A DNA stretch of 64,000 bases, taken from Paraburkholderia rhizosphaerae (GTDB lineage: Bacteria > Pseudomonadota > Gammaproteobacteria > Burkholderiales > Burkholderiaceae). The stretch's first letter is position 1. Every line of letters starts with the position of its first letter. The DNA is taken from the NCBI RefSeq assembly GCF_004366595.1, contig NZ_SORE01000028.1:33389-97388 (forward strand), in the 5' to 3' direction. Positions 49,578 to 58,909 of the stretch are shown here, in pieces. The notes under the pieces are model-generated. The model was not told the origin of the DNA. It saw nothing but the letters and a program-made list of their open reading frames with translations, and ran no database searches. The translations under genes were made by a program, and so were the position numbers.

Positions 49578-51239
49578 ATGAGCACGACCCACGGTAGTCC
49601 TGCCGCGAGCGGCAAGCGCCGCAATGGCGGCGACCGTGGCAACGGTGGTAGCAACCGCCGCGATCGTGCGAGCGCGCCGCGCGACGATGCATGGCGACCG
49701 TCCGCGAACCCGTGGGTCATTGCGATCGTCGTCACGCTGGCCGCGTTCATGGAAGTGCTGGACACGACGATCGTCAATGTCGCGTTGCCGCATATTGCGG
49801 GCACGATGTCCGCGAGCTACGACGAAGCGACCTGGACCTTGACCTCGTACCTGGTCGCCAATGGCATCGTGCTGCCGATCTCCGCATTTTTTGCGCGCGT
49901 GCTCGGCCGCAAGCGCTACTTCGTGATCTGCATCATCGCGTTCACTGTGTGTTCGTTCCTGTGCGGCATCGCGACCGACCTGTGGCAGCTGATCGTATTC
50001 CGGCTGCTGCAAGGCTTCTTCGGCGGCGGTCTGCAGCCGAACCAGCAGTCGATCATTCTCGACACGTTCCCGCCCGCGCAACGCGGCCGCGCGTTCTCGA
50101 TCTCCGCGGTCGCGATCGTCGTCGCGCCGGTGCTCGGCCCGACGCTCGGCGGCTGGATTACCGATAACTTCACGTGGCGCTGGGTGTTTCTGCTGAATGT
50201 GCCGGTCGGCATCCTGACGTCGATCGCGGTGATGCAGCTGGTCGAAGATCCGCCGTGGGAACGCAAGCGCACCGGCAAGGTATCGATCGACTATATCGGC
50301 ATCGGGCTGATCTCGATCGGCCTCGGCTGCCTGCAGGTGATGCTCGATCGCGGCGAAGACGACGACTGGTTCGGCTCGAACTTTATCCGCCTGTTCGCGG
50401 TGCTCGCGGTGTTGGGCATTTGCGGCGCGATTGCGTGGCTGTTGTACACGAAGAAGCCGGTGGTCGACCTGCGCTGCCTGAAAGACCGCAATTTCGCGCT
50501 TGGCTGCGTATCGATCGCGGTGTTCGCAGTGATCCTGTATGGCAGCGCGGTGCTCGTGCCGCAGCTCGCGCAGCAGCAGCTCGGCTATACGGCGACGCTC
50601 GCGGGTCTCGTGCTGTCGCCGGGCGCGGTGCTGATCACGCTGCAGATTCCTGTCATCAGCCGGCTGATGCCGTATGTGCAGACGCGATCGCTGGTCACGA
50701 TCGGCTTCATGCTGATGGCGCTCGCGCTCGTGTACGCGCATACGCTGACGCCGGACATCGATTACGCCACGCTAGTGAAGATGCGCAGCGCGCAGTCGAT
50801 CGCGATCGGCTTCCTGTTCGTGCCGATCACGACGCTTGCGTATCTGACCGTGCCGCAGCGGCTGCACAACGATGCATCCGCGCTGTTCACGATGTGCCGT
50901 AACGTGGCCGGGTCGATCGGTATTTCGTTGTCGACCGCGCTGATCCGCGAACGCAGCCAGGCGCGCATGGCGCATCTCGCCGAGCATATGACACCGCTAT
51001 CGCAGAACTATAGCGACGCGCTGCAGCGAAATACGCAGGCGGTGATGGACTACGCCGGGCAGCCGCGAATGCAGGCGATGCAAACGGCGACCGGGCATCT
51101 GTATCAGACTTTCGTCAGCCAGGCGACGATTCTCGCGTATGTCGACGTGTTCGCGATGCTGTCGATCTTTTGCATGCTGTGCATTCCGCTCACGTTTTAC
51201 TTTTCGCCGGCGAAGGCGTCCGGCGGCGGAGCGCACTGA
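49578..51239 (+). CDS. emrB: DHA2-family multidrug efflux MFS transporter (EmrB type)
   Basis: A 553-residue, 14-helix drug/proton antiporter. It has motif D1 LAAFMEVLDTTIVNVALPHI, motif A ARVLGRKRYFV, and motif C region VVAPVLGPTLGGWITDNFTW. The first 45 residues are rich in Ser, Gly and Arg and cytoplasmic. With the upstream EmrA-type adaptor and the downstream lipoprotein channel it should form a tripartite pump across both membranes. Its stop is two bases from the following gene. Confidence 0.9.
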   Translation: MSTTHGSPAASGKRRNGGDRGNGGSNRRDRASAPRDDAWRPSANPWVIAIVVTLAAFMEVLDTTIVNVALPHIAGTMSASYDEATWTLTSYLVANGIVLPISAFFARVLGRKRYFVICIIAFTVCSFLCGIATDLWQLIVFRLLQGFFGGGLQPNQQSIILDTFPPAQRGRAFSISAVAIVVAPVLGPTLGGWITDNFTWRWVFLLNVPVGILTSIAVMQLVEDPPWERKRTGKVSIDYIGIGLISIGLGCLQVMLDRGEDDDWFGSNFIRLFAVLAVLGICGAIAWLLYTKKPVVDLRCLKDRNFALGCVSIAVFAVILYGSAVLVPQLAQQQLGYTATLAGLVLSPGAVLITLQIPVISRLMPYVQTRSLVTIGFMLMALALVYAHTLTPDIDYATLVKMRSAQSIAIGFLFVPITTLAYLTVPQRLHNDASALFTMCRNVAGSIGISLSTALIRERSQARMAHLAEHMTPLSQNYSDALQRNTQAVMDYAGQPRMQAMQTATGHLYQTFVSQATILAYVDVFAMLSIFCMLCIPLTFYFSPAKASGGGAH

Positions 51240-51240
51240 C

Positions 51241-53070
51241 ATGATGCCGAACAGCAAGCGCTGCGCGCGGGATGGGTCGAAAGTCTACCGGTGCGGCGGG
51301 CGTGCAAGCTGCGGCGATAAGTGCCCGTCCTCGCGCGCCAGCCGCACACCGATGCGGCAAGCGGGCACTCATGCGTTTCTGGCGTTGCTATGCGCGACGC
51401 TGACCGCGTGCGCAGTCGGCCCCGATTTCAAGGCGCCGGAAGGCCTCGGTAAAGACCCGCCCGCGCACTGGCGCGATCCGCAGCGCGCACCCGATGCGAG
51501 CGCGTCCGGACAGGCACCGAAACCCGGCGCGGGCGCCGCGAAGGTGCCCGATGCGACAAGCGTTTCATCGAAACCGACCGAAGACTCGGACCCCGACCCA
51601 CTCTGGTGGCGCAGCTTCAACGACCCGACGCTCGACCGGCTGATCGAGCGTGCCGCGCAAAGCAATCTCGACTTGCGCGAAGCGGTGCTGCGCATCGTCG
51701 AGGCGCGCGCGCAGGCGCAAGGCGCGGCCGCGCAGGGTCTGCCGAATGTGCGCGCGACCGGCAGCTATACGCGTGAGCAACTCGGCATCAAGGGCTTTGT
51801 CGACGACGCGAACGTCAACAGCCGTATCGACCAGCTCGGTGCGCCCGGTTCGCCGGTCAACCAGATTGCGCCGGGCGCGGGCGCCACGGTCCAAAGCGGC
51901 GCGCGCAATCTGGTGAACCGGCTCGAGCAGCCGGTCAACCTGTGGCAAGCCGGCTTCGATGCATCGTGGGAACTCGATCTGTTCGGTCGCGTGCGGCGCT
52001 CGGTCGAGGCCGCGAACGCGCAGACCGAAGCCGCCGTCGAGAGCCGCAACGATGCGCTGCTGTCGCTCGAAGGCGAAGTCGCGCAGACCTACGTGCAGTT
52101 GCGCGGCGCACAGGCGCAGCTCGATATCGCAAAACGCCTGGTCGACGAGCAGGACGGCGTGCTGAAGCTCACGCAAAGCCAGGCGAAGGTCGGGCTCGCG
52201 AGCCAGCAGGATGTGCAGAGCGCGGCCGCGCAGCTCGAATCGACGCGCGCACAGTTGCCGCAATTCGAGCAGCAGATCGTGCAGGCGTTGAACGGGTTGT
52301 CGTATCTGCTCGCCGAGCCGCCTGGCGCACTCGACGACGAACTGTCGACGCCGTCCGCGGTGCCGCCGGTGCCGCCCGTCGTCGCGACCGGCGTGCCGTC
52401 GACGCTCGCGCGGCGCCGTCCGGATATCCGCCGTGCGGAAGCCGATCTGCATGCGGCGACGGCCAACGTCGGCGTCGCGGTCGCGCAGTTCTATCCCGAC
52501 ATTTCGCTGACGGGGCAAATCGGTTTGCGCGGCACGCATGCGAGCGATCTCGCGCGCTGGTCGCATCTGTTCTACTCGTTCGGTCCGTCGATTTCGCTGC
52601 CGGTCTTTCAGGGCGGCGCGCTCGTGTCGAACCTGCACGTCACGCAGGCGCAGCAGGCGCAGGCCGCGCTCGAATACCGCAAGACGGTGCTGCTCGCGCT
52701 GCGCGACGTCGACAACGCGCTCGCGGTGTACCGGACCGACCAGGCGCGGCGCACGTCGCTCGAGCGCAGTGCAAGCGCGCAGCAGGACGCGTTCGATCTC
52801 GCGCGCGAGAGCTACCGGAAAGGACTGACGAACTTCATCAACGTGCTCGACGCGGAACGGCAGCTGTCGCAAGTGCGGCAGCAGTATGCGCAAAGCACGA
52901 CGCAGGTCAGCACCGATCTGGTCGCGCTATATAAGGCGCTCGGCGGCGGCTGGACGCAAACGTCCGGCACGCAGTCCGGTTCGTTGCAGGATGCGCCCGC
53001 CGCCGCGCCGGCGACGGCCGGCGGCATGCACCCTGCGTCCCAGGCGCTGAACGCACCAGCTGGGGGCTGA
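51241..53070 (+). CDS. Outer-membrane efflux lipoprotein (NodT family, TolC-like)
   Basis: About 610 residues from ATG 51241, or 572 from ATG 51352. The latter start gives a clean lipoprotein signal (MRQAGTHAFLALLCATLTAC, lipobox LTAC), while the earlier start is coupled to emrB. The OMF repeats are evident: WWRSFNDPTLDRLIERAAQS, SWELDLFGRVRRSVEAANAQ, ARRRPDIRRAEADLHAATAN and VGVAVAQFYPDISLTGQIG. A 35-residue insertion rich in Ala, Pro and Ser follows the lipobox. It forms the outer-membrane exit duct of the EmrAB-type pump. Confidence 0.88.
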   Translation: MMPNSKRCARDGSKVYRCGGRASCGDKCPSSRASRTPMRQAGTHAFLALLCATLTACAVGPDFKAPEGLGKDPPAHWRDPQRAPDASASGQAPKPGAGAAKVPDATSVSSKPTEDSDPDPLWWRSFNDPTLDRLIERAAQSNLDLREAVLRIVEARAQAQGAAAQGLPNVRATGSYTREQLGIKGFVDDANVNSRIDQLGAPGSPVNQIAPGAGATVQSGARNLVNRLEQPVNLWQAGFDASWELDLFGRVRRSVEAANAQTEAAVESRNDALLSLEGEVAQTYVQLRGAQAQLDIAKRLVDEQDGVLKLTQSQAKVGLASQQDVQSAAAQLESTRAQLPQFEQQIVQALNGLSYLLAEPPGALDDELSTPSAVPPVPPVVATGVPSTLARRRPDIRRAEADLHAATANVGVAVAQFYPDISLTGQIGLRGTHASDLARWSHLFYSFGPSISLPVFQGGALVSNLHVTQAQQAQAALEYRKTVLLALRDVDNALAVYRTDQARRTSLERSASAQQDAFDLARESYRKGLTNFINVLDAERQLSQVRQQYAQSTTQVSTDLVALYKALGGGWTQTSGTQSGSLQDAPAAAPATAGGMHPASQALNAPAGG

Positions 53071-53238
53071 GCGCGGTGAAGTGGAACGCGCGCCGCCCGC
53101 GATTGACAAAATGCAGCGACACGAGCGACAAAGAACACACCTTTGCCCGCTACAGGTATATCGTTTGCAATGAGTGGTTAGCGCACAGCGACAAAAGCTA
53201 TCGCGCATCGATATCGTCTCCTCATTGGCAGATCGATC

Positions 53239-54270
53239 ATGCCCAGACCCACGCCCGCCCCGCCGCGCATTTCAGTGGTCGTACTGACGCGTGATCGCGC
53301 CGGTCAGCTAGTGGGCACGCTCGCGCGTCTCACGTCGTTGCCCGAGCAGCCGCCGGTGTTCGTCGCGGACAACGCGTCGTGCGACGACACCGTCAAACTC
53401 GTCGATATGCTGTTTCCGCAGGTGCGCGTGGTCCAGTGCTGCGCCGATCTGGGCGCCGCGGCGCGCAACCGCGCGGTCGCGTGCGTGCGCACCGACTATG
53501 TCGCGTTCTGCGACGACGATAGCTGGTGGGAAGCCGGTTCGCTCGCGCGGGCGGTGAAGCTGCTCGACGGTGCACCGCAGGTCGCGGTGCTCAGTGCGCG
53601 CGTTATCGATGGTACAAGCGGCATCACCGATCCGGCTTGCGCGCGCATGGCCGCGAGTCCGCTGACCGTGCCCGGCTGGCCCGAGCCGGCGTTGGCCGGT
53701 TATCTCGCCGGGGCCTGCGTGTTTCGTACTGCGGTGTTCCGGGCAGTCGGCGGGTATGAGCCGCGGCTCGTGATCGGCGGCGAGGAAGCGCTGGTTGCGC
53801 TCGACGTATTGAGCGCGGGCCACGCGATCGGCTATTGCCGCGAGCTGACGGTGCGCCGCACGGCGCCGGTGGTTCGGGATGACGGCGCGGTGCGCGCGAA
53901 TGACTGCGAACGCGCCGCCGACCACGGCCCACGCCGCGACGACGACGTTGCGCTACGAAGGCGCTTGCTGGCGCGCAATGCGGCATGGGTCGCGTGGCTG
54001 CGTCTGCCGTGGCTTGAGGTTTGCCGCACCACCTTCGGCGCGCTCGCGATGTTTGCGCGCGAGCATGCGTTGTGGCGCGATGGCCGGAAGATGATCGGCG
54101 GACTCGGGTGGGCGCTTGCGAACCGCCACAGGGTCAGCGCACAGGTGCTCGCGATGCGCGCCGAAGTGCGAGCCGCCGAGCGGCGTCTTGCACGCGGCGG
54201 CTTGCGGGCCGACCGCGATGCGCAGCACGCGAAGCATACCGTCGCCGAACCGCGATCGCACGACCACTGA
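53239..54270 (+). CDS. Family 2 glycosyltransferase
   Basis: A 343-residue GT2 enzyme. The N-terminal nucleotide-binding strand is ISVVVLTRDRAGQLVGTLAR, the donor-metal motif occurs in YVAFCDDDSWWEAGSLARAV, and GGYEPRLVIGGEEALVALD follows. The last 100 residues are Arg/Ala-rich helices without a known domain. It differs from the shorter GT2 at 16.4 kb. No neighbouring polysaccharide genes; acceptor unknown. Confidence 0.85.
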   Translation: MPRPTPAPPRISVVVLTRDRAGQLVGTLARLTSLPEQPPVFVADNASCDDTVKLVDMLFPQVRVVQCCADLGAAARNRAVACVRTDYVAFCDDDSWWEAGSLARAVKLLDGAPQVAVLSARVIDGTSGITDPACARMAASPLTVPGWPEPALAGYLAGACVFRTAVFRAVGGYEPRLVIGGEEALVALDVLSAGHAIGYCRELTVRRTAPVVRDDGAVRANDCERAADHGPRRDDDVALRRRLLARNAAWVAWLRLPWLEVCRTTFGALAMFAREHALWRDGRKMIGGLGWALANRHRVSAQVLAMRAEVRAAERRLARGGLRADRDAQHAKHTVAEPRSHDH

Positions 54271-54350
54271 CGTTCGATGGAAGGCACTGCACCGCCTGGC
54301 GCGCCGCGCGAGGCGTGATGGACGCCACGCGCGCCGCGCGCGGCCTGGTT

Positions 54351-54923
54351 TTACGCGCGGCCTTCGCCGATCTCCACCGGCGCGCGTGTCGGATCAAAAT
54401 CGGCCCAGCGCCCGTGCTGCCAGCGGCCGGTCGCGCGCTCGATATCGGCGCCACCCGCTTCACGCAGCGTCTGCGCGGCGCGCGGCTGCGTCTGCGGCGT
54501 CACGTGCACGGCGAGCAGCACGCCCGAGTCGCGCGTCTCGTGGTGCACACGCTCGCCAGGCGCGGGTCTGCCGGCGCTACGCGTGCGGTTCATCGCGCCA
54601 ATCAGCGAGCCGACGTACGCGCCGACGCCGGCCGCAATCGCCGATACCAGCAGCGGCGCCGCAAACGCGGCAAATACGCCGACGCCGACGATCGCGCCGA
54701 TCATCGCGCCAATCGTCACACCCATGCCCGCGCCCTTCGGCGCGTCGGTCGACGCCGCATCCTTGTTGACGTCGCCGCCAATCGGATAACGCGCGTGCTG
54801 GCCGCGTGGATTAACAAAAAAGAGCGATACGTCCTCTTCAACGAAGCCCTCCGAGAACAGCCGTTCGGCGGCCGACTCGGCAGCCGGAAATGTAGTGAAA
54901 CGTGCGGCAACGATCAGCGACAT
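54351..54923 (-). CDS. Hypothetical membrane protein with glycine-zipper region
   Basis: A 190-residue protein. An N-terminal soluble part (ARFTTFPAAESAAERLFSEG) is followed by a hydrophobic glycine-rich stretch (GAGMGVTIGAMIGAIVGVGV and AAGVGAYVGSLIGAM) that may form a hairpin in the membrane, and a soluble C-terminus with a WQHGRWADFDP motif. The arrangement resembles general-stress-like Gly-zipper proteins of unknown function. GGGAGG precedes the ATG. Confidence 0.72.
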   Translation of the reverse strand: MSLIVAARFTTFPAAESAAERLFSEGFVEEDVSLFFVNPRGQHARYPIGGDVNKDAASTDAPKGAGMGVTIGAMIGAIVGVGVFAAFAAPLLVSAIAAGVGAYVGSLIGAMNRTRSAGRPAPGERVHHETRDSGVLLAVHVTPQTQPRAAQTLREAGGADIERATGRWQHGRWADFDPTRAPVEIGEGRA

Positions 54924-55100
54924 GGTGCCTCCCTTTTCAGGTCACGATGTTGGACATGCCGGCGCTGAATGCCGGCCCGGCAACGTCCGCAGCGATCGCT
55001 ATGCAGCAAGGCGTGCGCCCGCGCCGATCGTGCTCATCACGCAACCGCCCGCGCGTCGCCCGCTTCGCAAGATCGCGCGGTATCGACGCGATCGGCGCGC

Positions 55101-55472
55101 TTAGCGGCGCGGCGGTCGATCCTGCCCGGCGGTTTCGTCGCCGCCCGCCTGATCGCTGACATCGCGCTGGGACGGATCGATGACCCGGTCGACATCGATA
55201 TCGCTGTTCTCGTCGAGGGTCGAGTCGCCATCGGCCGCCGCGCGCTCGCCGGTGCCAAACCGGTCGGTGTCGCTCGCCAGTTCCTCGTCGCCGGTTTCGA
55301 GCGCATGGTTATCCAGCTCGGTATCGCGGTCGAATTCATGACGCTTCGCGCCCGCGACATCGCTTCCGCTATCGGACGAGTCGCTCGGGCCCAGTGTGCC
55401 GGTGGTGTTGGCGGTCTGTTTCACGGTCGGGCGATCGAGATCGCCTTCATCAGGGTTCAAGGTGCTGCCCAT
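55101..55472 (-). CDS. Acidic disordered hypothetical protein
   Basis: A 123-residue protein that is strongly acidic (many Asp, Glu, Ser and Thr), without hydrophobic segments, expected to be disordered. It has an AAGGAGGGATAG ribosome site. No domain recognised. Part of the group of small soluble low-complexity proteins in this window. Confidence 0.6.
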   Translation of the reverse strand: MGSTLNPDEGDLDRPTVKQTANTTGTLGPSDSSDSGSDVAGAKRHEFDRDTELDNHALETGDEELASDTDRFGTGERAAADGDSTLDENSDIDVDRVIDPSQRDVSDQAGGDETAGQDRPPRR

Positions 55473-55749
55473 CTATCCCTCCTTGTGCGGTTGGTCCACC
55501 CGGGATGGGCGCAATATCCGTTCCGCGGACCGCCGCGGTGCTTGGCGCGCGTCCCGCCTTATCGTCCGGTCTCTATCGGGTCGTGTTCCTTTTCGTTGAG
55601 GCGTCAACGATGCGTGCGCCGGGAACGCATCCCAACATATGGAAGAAGGAGTATTCGTTGACCTGTCTAAAGTTCGATCCGCGCAAGCCGTTACCCAGAT
55701 AACAACAACCCTGCTCGTACTACGCACGTCGAAACAAGCTGGAGACCTC

Positions 55750-57327
55750 ATGAAAATATCGATCAAGTTGCGCCTCGCTGTCGCTATGTTTCTGCTCGGC
55801 TGTCTGCTGTCGCTAGTCGGAATTCTGGGCCTGACCGGCATGTCCAGCAGCAATGACGCGAATCGCGAGACGTACGCGAACAAATTGCCGCGCGTGGTCT
55901 ACATCGGCGATTCGGAGATCGTACTGACCCGCCAGCGTGCCGCGCTGCTGCGCGCCGCGCTCGACCCGACGTCATCGGAACTCGAAAGTATCATTACGAA
56001 ATCACAGGGGTTCGCGAAGCAGTCGCACGAGCTGTGGGACAAATATCTGGCGCTGCCGCGCAGCACGGACGAAGACCAGTTGACGCAGCAGGTCATTCGC
56101 ACCCGCAACGCGATGGACAAGGGGCTCGACGACTACATCGCCGCGTTGCGCAGCGGCGACAAGCAGGCGATCACGAAAGCGGGCCTCGTGAACAACGACC
56201 TCTATGCCGATTTCAACAAGGCCGGTGAAAAGCTGCGCCACTTCCAGTTCTCGACCGCGAAGGATGACTACGAAACGCAGCAGCGCGGTTTCTCGCTATT
56301 TCGCGGCGTGATTATTGGCGCGATCGTGCTCGGCCTCGCGGCGGCCGTCTATAGCTGGTATAGCTTGCGTCGCGCGATCGCGCGGCCGCTCGAATCGGCG
56401 CTGTCGCATTTCGAGCACATCGCGGCCGGGGATCTGACGCACCGGGTCGAAGTGACGTCGCGCGACGAAATGGGCCAGTTGATGAACGGCCTCGCGAAAA
56501 TGCGCGACAGTCTCGCGCATACCGTGCGCACGGTTCGCAAAGGCAGCGATGCGATCGCGACCGCGACGCGCGAAGTCGCCGCAGGCAATCTCGACCTGTC
56601 CGCACGCACCGAAGAACAAGCCGCGTCGCTGCAGCAAACCGCGGCGAGCATGGAGGAATTGTCCGGCACCGTGAAGCAGAACGCGGACAACGTGCGCGAA
56701 GCGGCGAACATGTCGATGACCGCCTCCGGCACCGCCGACAAAGGCAGCGATGTCGTGCAGCGGGTAGTCGAAACGATGACTGGTATCGACGAAAGCTCGA
56801 GCCGCATCGGCGACATCATCAGCATTATTGAAGGCATCGCATTCCAGACCAATATTCTCGCGCTCAATGCGGCAGTCGAAGCCGCGCGCGCGGGCGAACA
56901 GGGCCGAGGCTTCGCGGTGGTCGCGGCTGAAGTGCGCAGTCTCGCGCAGCGCTCGTCGAGCGCCGCGAAGGAGATCAAGCAGTTGATCGAGCAATCGGTC
57001 GAGCGCGTGAAGGTGGGCACGACGCTGGTCGGCGAGGCCGGCGAGACGATGACGGAAATTATCGGATCGGTGAAACGCGTGACCGACATCATGGGCGAAA
57101 TTGCGGCCGCGACGCACGAGCAGACCAACGGCATCGACCAGGTGTCGCATGCGGTTACGCAGATGGATGAAGTCACGCAGCAAAACGCCGCGCTCGTCGA
57201 GCAGGCAAGCGCCGCGGCTGCGTCGCTGGAAGACCAGGCGCGCGCGCTGCGCGATGCGGTCTCGGTTTTCAAGCTCGCCGACGATGCCGCGTCGCACGCG
57301 CGTATGCCGATGCGCGCTGCGGCGTGA
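55750..57327 (+). CDS. Methyl-accepting chemotaxis protein
   Basis: A 525-residue Tar/Tsr-type receptor. TM1 (LRLAVAMFLLGCLLSLVGIL) is followed by a periplasmic four-helix-bundle sensor (about residues 30-190), TM2 (GVIIGAIVLGLAAAVYSWY), a HAMP linker (PLESALSHFEHIAAGDLTHR) and a signalling hairpin whose tip is IEGIAFQTNILALNAAVEAA with RAGEQGRGFAVVA. No C-terminal CheR-binding pentapeptide is seen. Ligand unknown. It is monocistronic, ending in a strong terminator. Confidence 0.92.
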   Translation: MKISIKLRLAVAMFLLGCLLSLVGILGLTGMSSSNDANRETYANKLPRVVYIGDSEIVLTRQRAALLRAALDPTSSELESIITKSQGFAKQSHELWDKYLALPRSTDEDQLTQQVIRTRNAMDKGLDDYIAALRSGDKQAITKAGLVNNDLYADFNKAGEKLRHFQFSTAKDDYETQQRGFSLFRGVIIGAIVLGLAAAVYSWYSLRRAIARPLESALSHFEHIAAGDLTHRVEVTSRDEMGQLMNGLAKMRDSLAHTVRTVRKGSDAIATATREVAAGNLDLSARTEEQAASLQQTAASMEELSGTVKQNADNVREAANMSMTASGTADKGSDVVQRVVETMTGIDESSSRIGDIISIIEGIAFQTNILALNAAVEAARAGEQGRGFAVVAAEVRSLAQRSSSAAKEIKQLIEQSVERVKVGTTLVGEAGETMTEIIGSVKRVTDIMGEIAAATHEQTNGIDQVSHAVTQMDEVTQQNAALVEQASAAAASLEDQARALRDAVSVFKLADDAASHARMPMRAAA

Positions 57328-57401
57328 TGCCGAAAGCGGGCGGCGGCGTACGGCAGCAACACGCCGCAGCGCCCTCGGACCGCCGGACCGGCTGTACAGA
57401 G

Positions 57402-57434
57402 AACCCGTGGCTCTATCGAGCCACGGGTTTTTTT
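57402..57434 (+). terminator. Rho-independent terminator of the chemoreceptor gene
   Basis: A perfect 12-bp stem, AACCCGTGGCTC pairing with GAGCCACGGGTT around a TATC loop, runs into a seven-T tract. It lies 75 bases after the chemoreceptor stop. Confidence 0.92.
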
Positions 57435-57750
57435 ACGCGCTGTGTCGCGCCGCAGGCGAGGTTGCCGCAGGCGCTGCGCATGTTGATGTCGGCAACGAGC
57501 GGCGTGGCGCGCCGCCGCGTCCGCTTACGCGCAAGAAATTCCGCACTACTGCCGTACATCAAGTGCTGCCCTTGGTATGCGTCCTACATCACGCTTGATA
57601 CATCGCGGCCGCTCCATCTCCCATCCTGCTGGGCATACGGCTTGCGCAAACCTGCGGCATAGCCGTTGCTCGATCTTCGGTACATCGCGCGGTCACTCGC
57701 GGCCGCTGATGGACCGACAGGGATCAGCACGACCACCAGGGAGAAACATC
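57435..57750. other. Intergenic region upstream of PRC-barrel gene
   Basis: About 315 bases with no recognisable gene. It should contain the promoter of the next gene; I see no clear -35/-10 pair or operator. GGGAGAAAC before 57751 is the ribosome site. Confidence 0.4.
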
Positions 57751-58263
57751 ATGACGACGCTCAACCAACCGGCAAGCAGCGCAGGCGCGCGTGTCACCGG
57801 CAAAGGGGCTAGTACGGCCGACGGCCCGGGCCCCAATGTGATGGCGGCGGCCACACTCGATGGCAACAAGGTGCTGTGCGCCGACGGCGATACAGCAGGC
57901 AAGGTCAAGGACATCATGCTCGACGTGCGCACCGGGCGCATCGCGTATGTGGTGATGTCGAGCGGCGGCTTTCTCGGCATCGGCGACAAGCTGTTCGCGA
58001 TTCCGTGGAGCGTGCTCACGCTCGACACCGATCGCGAGTGCTTCGTGCTTAACGTCGACTCACAGCGTGTCAAGGATGCGCCGGGATTTGATCAGGATCA
58101 CTGGCCGTCGATGGCGGACCGCGGATGGGCAACCTCGGTTCACGACTACTACGGCAGCGAGCCGTATTGGGGTGCGCATACGGCGCTGCAAGACCCGCTC
58201 GCGGACCCGCTCAATGAAATGGGCGATGCGCTCGAAGGAGGACGCGGTGAATTGCGGCGTTGA
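57751..58263 (+). CDS. PRC-barrel domain protein (cytoplasmic)
   Basis: A 170-residue protein. The PRC-barrel is visible from about residue 35: KVLCADGDTAGKVKDIMLDV, then YVVMSSGGFLGIGDKLFAIP and SVLTLDTDRECFVLNVD. A C-terminal tail ends with DYYGSEPYWG and ADPLNEMGDAL. No signal peptide. PRC-barrels occur in RNA-processing and photosynthetic proteins; many free-standing ones in proteobacteria appear linked to envelope or stress. The DUF4142 gene follows 46 bases later. Confidence 0.85.
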   Translation: MTTLNQPASSAGARVTGKGASTADGPGPNVMAAATLDGNKVLCADGDTAGKVKDIMLDVRTGRIAYVVMSSGGFLGIGDKLFAIPWSVLTLDTDRECFVLNVDSQRVKDAPGFDQDHWPSMADRGWATSVHDYYGSEPYWGAHTALQDPLADPLNEMGDALEGGRGELRR

Positions 58264-58309
58264 ACGGTGACGCGCAAGCATCGACCCGTAACCTGTAACG
58301 GAGGTTTTT

Positions 58310-58882
58310 ATGAAGTATCGCTATCAGGCCGCCGTCATCGCGGCCCTTTCCGTCGCGCCGCTCGTCGCGGGCGTCAATATCGCCTACGCGCAGAACGCCG
58401 CGCATGGCCCGAGCGCGTCATCGACCAATGGTTCACAGGCACTATCCGACACTGACCGCCAGTTCGTGCATACCGCATCGGTTGCGGGCGCAACGGAAAT
58501 CGATGCGGCGAAACTGGCATTGCATCGGTCGAACGACAAGGACGTGAAGCAGTTCGCGACGCATATGATCGCCGACCATACGAAGCTTGCCGCGCAGTTG
58601 AAAATGGCGGTCCCGCATGGCGTCGAAACGCCGCAAGGCGCCGATACCGCGGCGCTCGACAGCATCCGTTCGCTAAAGGGCGCGGAGTTCGATTCCGCGT
58701 ATATCAGCAAGTTCGGCGTGCAAGGCCACAAGGACGCGATCGCGGCGTTCCAGGACGAAGCGCAGAACGGTCAGGATGCAAGCCTGAAAAAGACCGCACA
58801 AAAGGCATTGCCGACCATCCAGCACCATTACGCAATGGCTGAGGAACTTGCGAAGAAGAAAGGCGCGTTGGCGAGCCGATGA
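58310..58882 (+). CDS. DUF4142 family exported protein
   Basis: A 190-residue protein. A Sec signal (AAVIAALSVAPLVAGVNIAY, cleavage about AYA-Q) precedes a ferritin-like helical DUF4142 domain: LSDTDRQFVHTASVAGATEI, QFATHMIADHTKLAAQLK, and SKFGVQGHKDAIAAFQDEAQ. CGGAGG precedes the ATG. The periplasmic role of the family is unknown, and it is often found next to PRC-barrel and stress genes, as here. Confidence 0.88.
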   Translation: MKYRYQAAVIAALSVAPLVAGVNIAYAQNAAHGPSASSTNGSQALSDTDRQFVHTASVAGATEIDAAKLALHRSNDKDVKQFATHMIADHTKLAAQLKMAVPHGVETPQGADTAALDSIRSLKGAEFDSAYISKFGVQGHKDAIAAFQDEAQNGQDASLKKTAQKALPTIQHHYAMAEELAKKKGALASR

Positions 58883-58909
58883 CGCCGGTCGCACCGCGGA
58901 GCCCTCGTG

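Noticed and set aside
49020..50741. Reverse-strand open frame of 573 codons
   Set aside because: Antisense to the nuclease-fold and emrB genes, which both have strong family motifs; the translation is low-complexity Arg/Asp/His.
51565..52893. Reverse-strand open frame of 442 codons
   Set aside because: Antisense to the outer-membrane factor gene; Arg/Leu-rich shadow without a motif.
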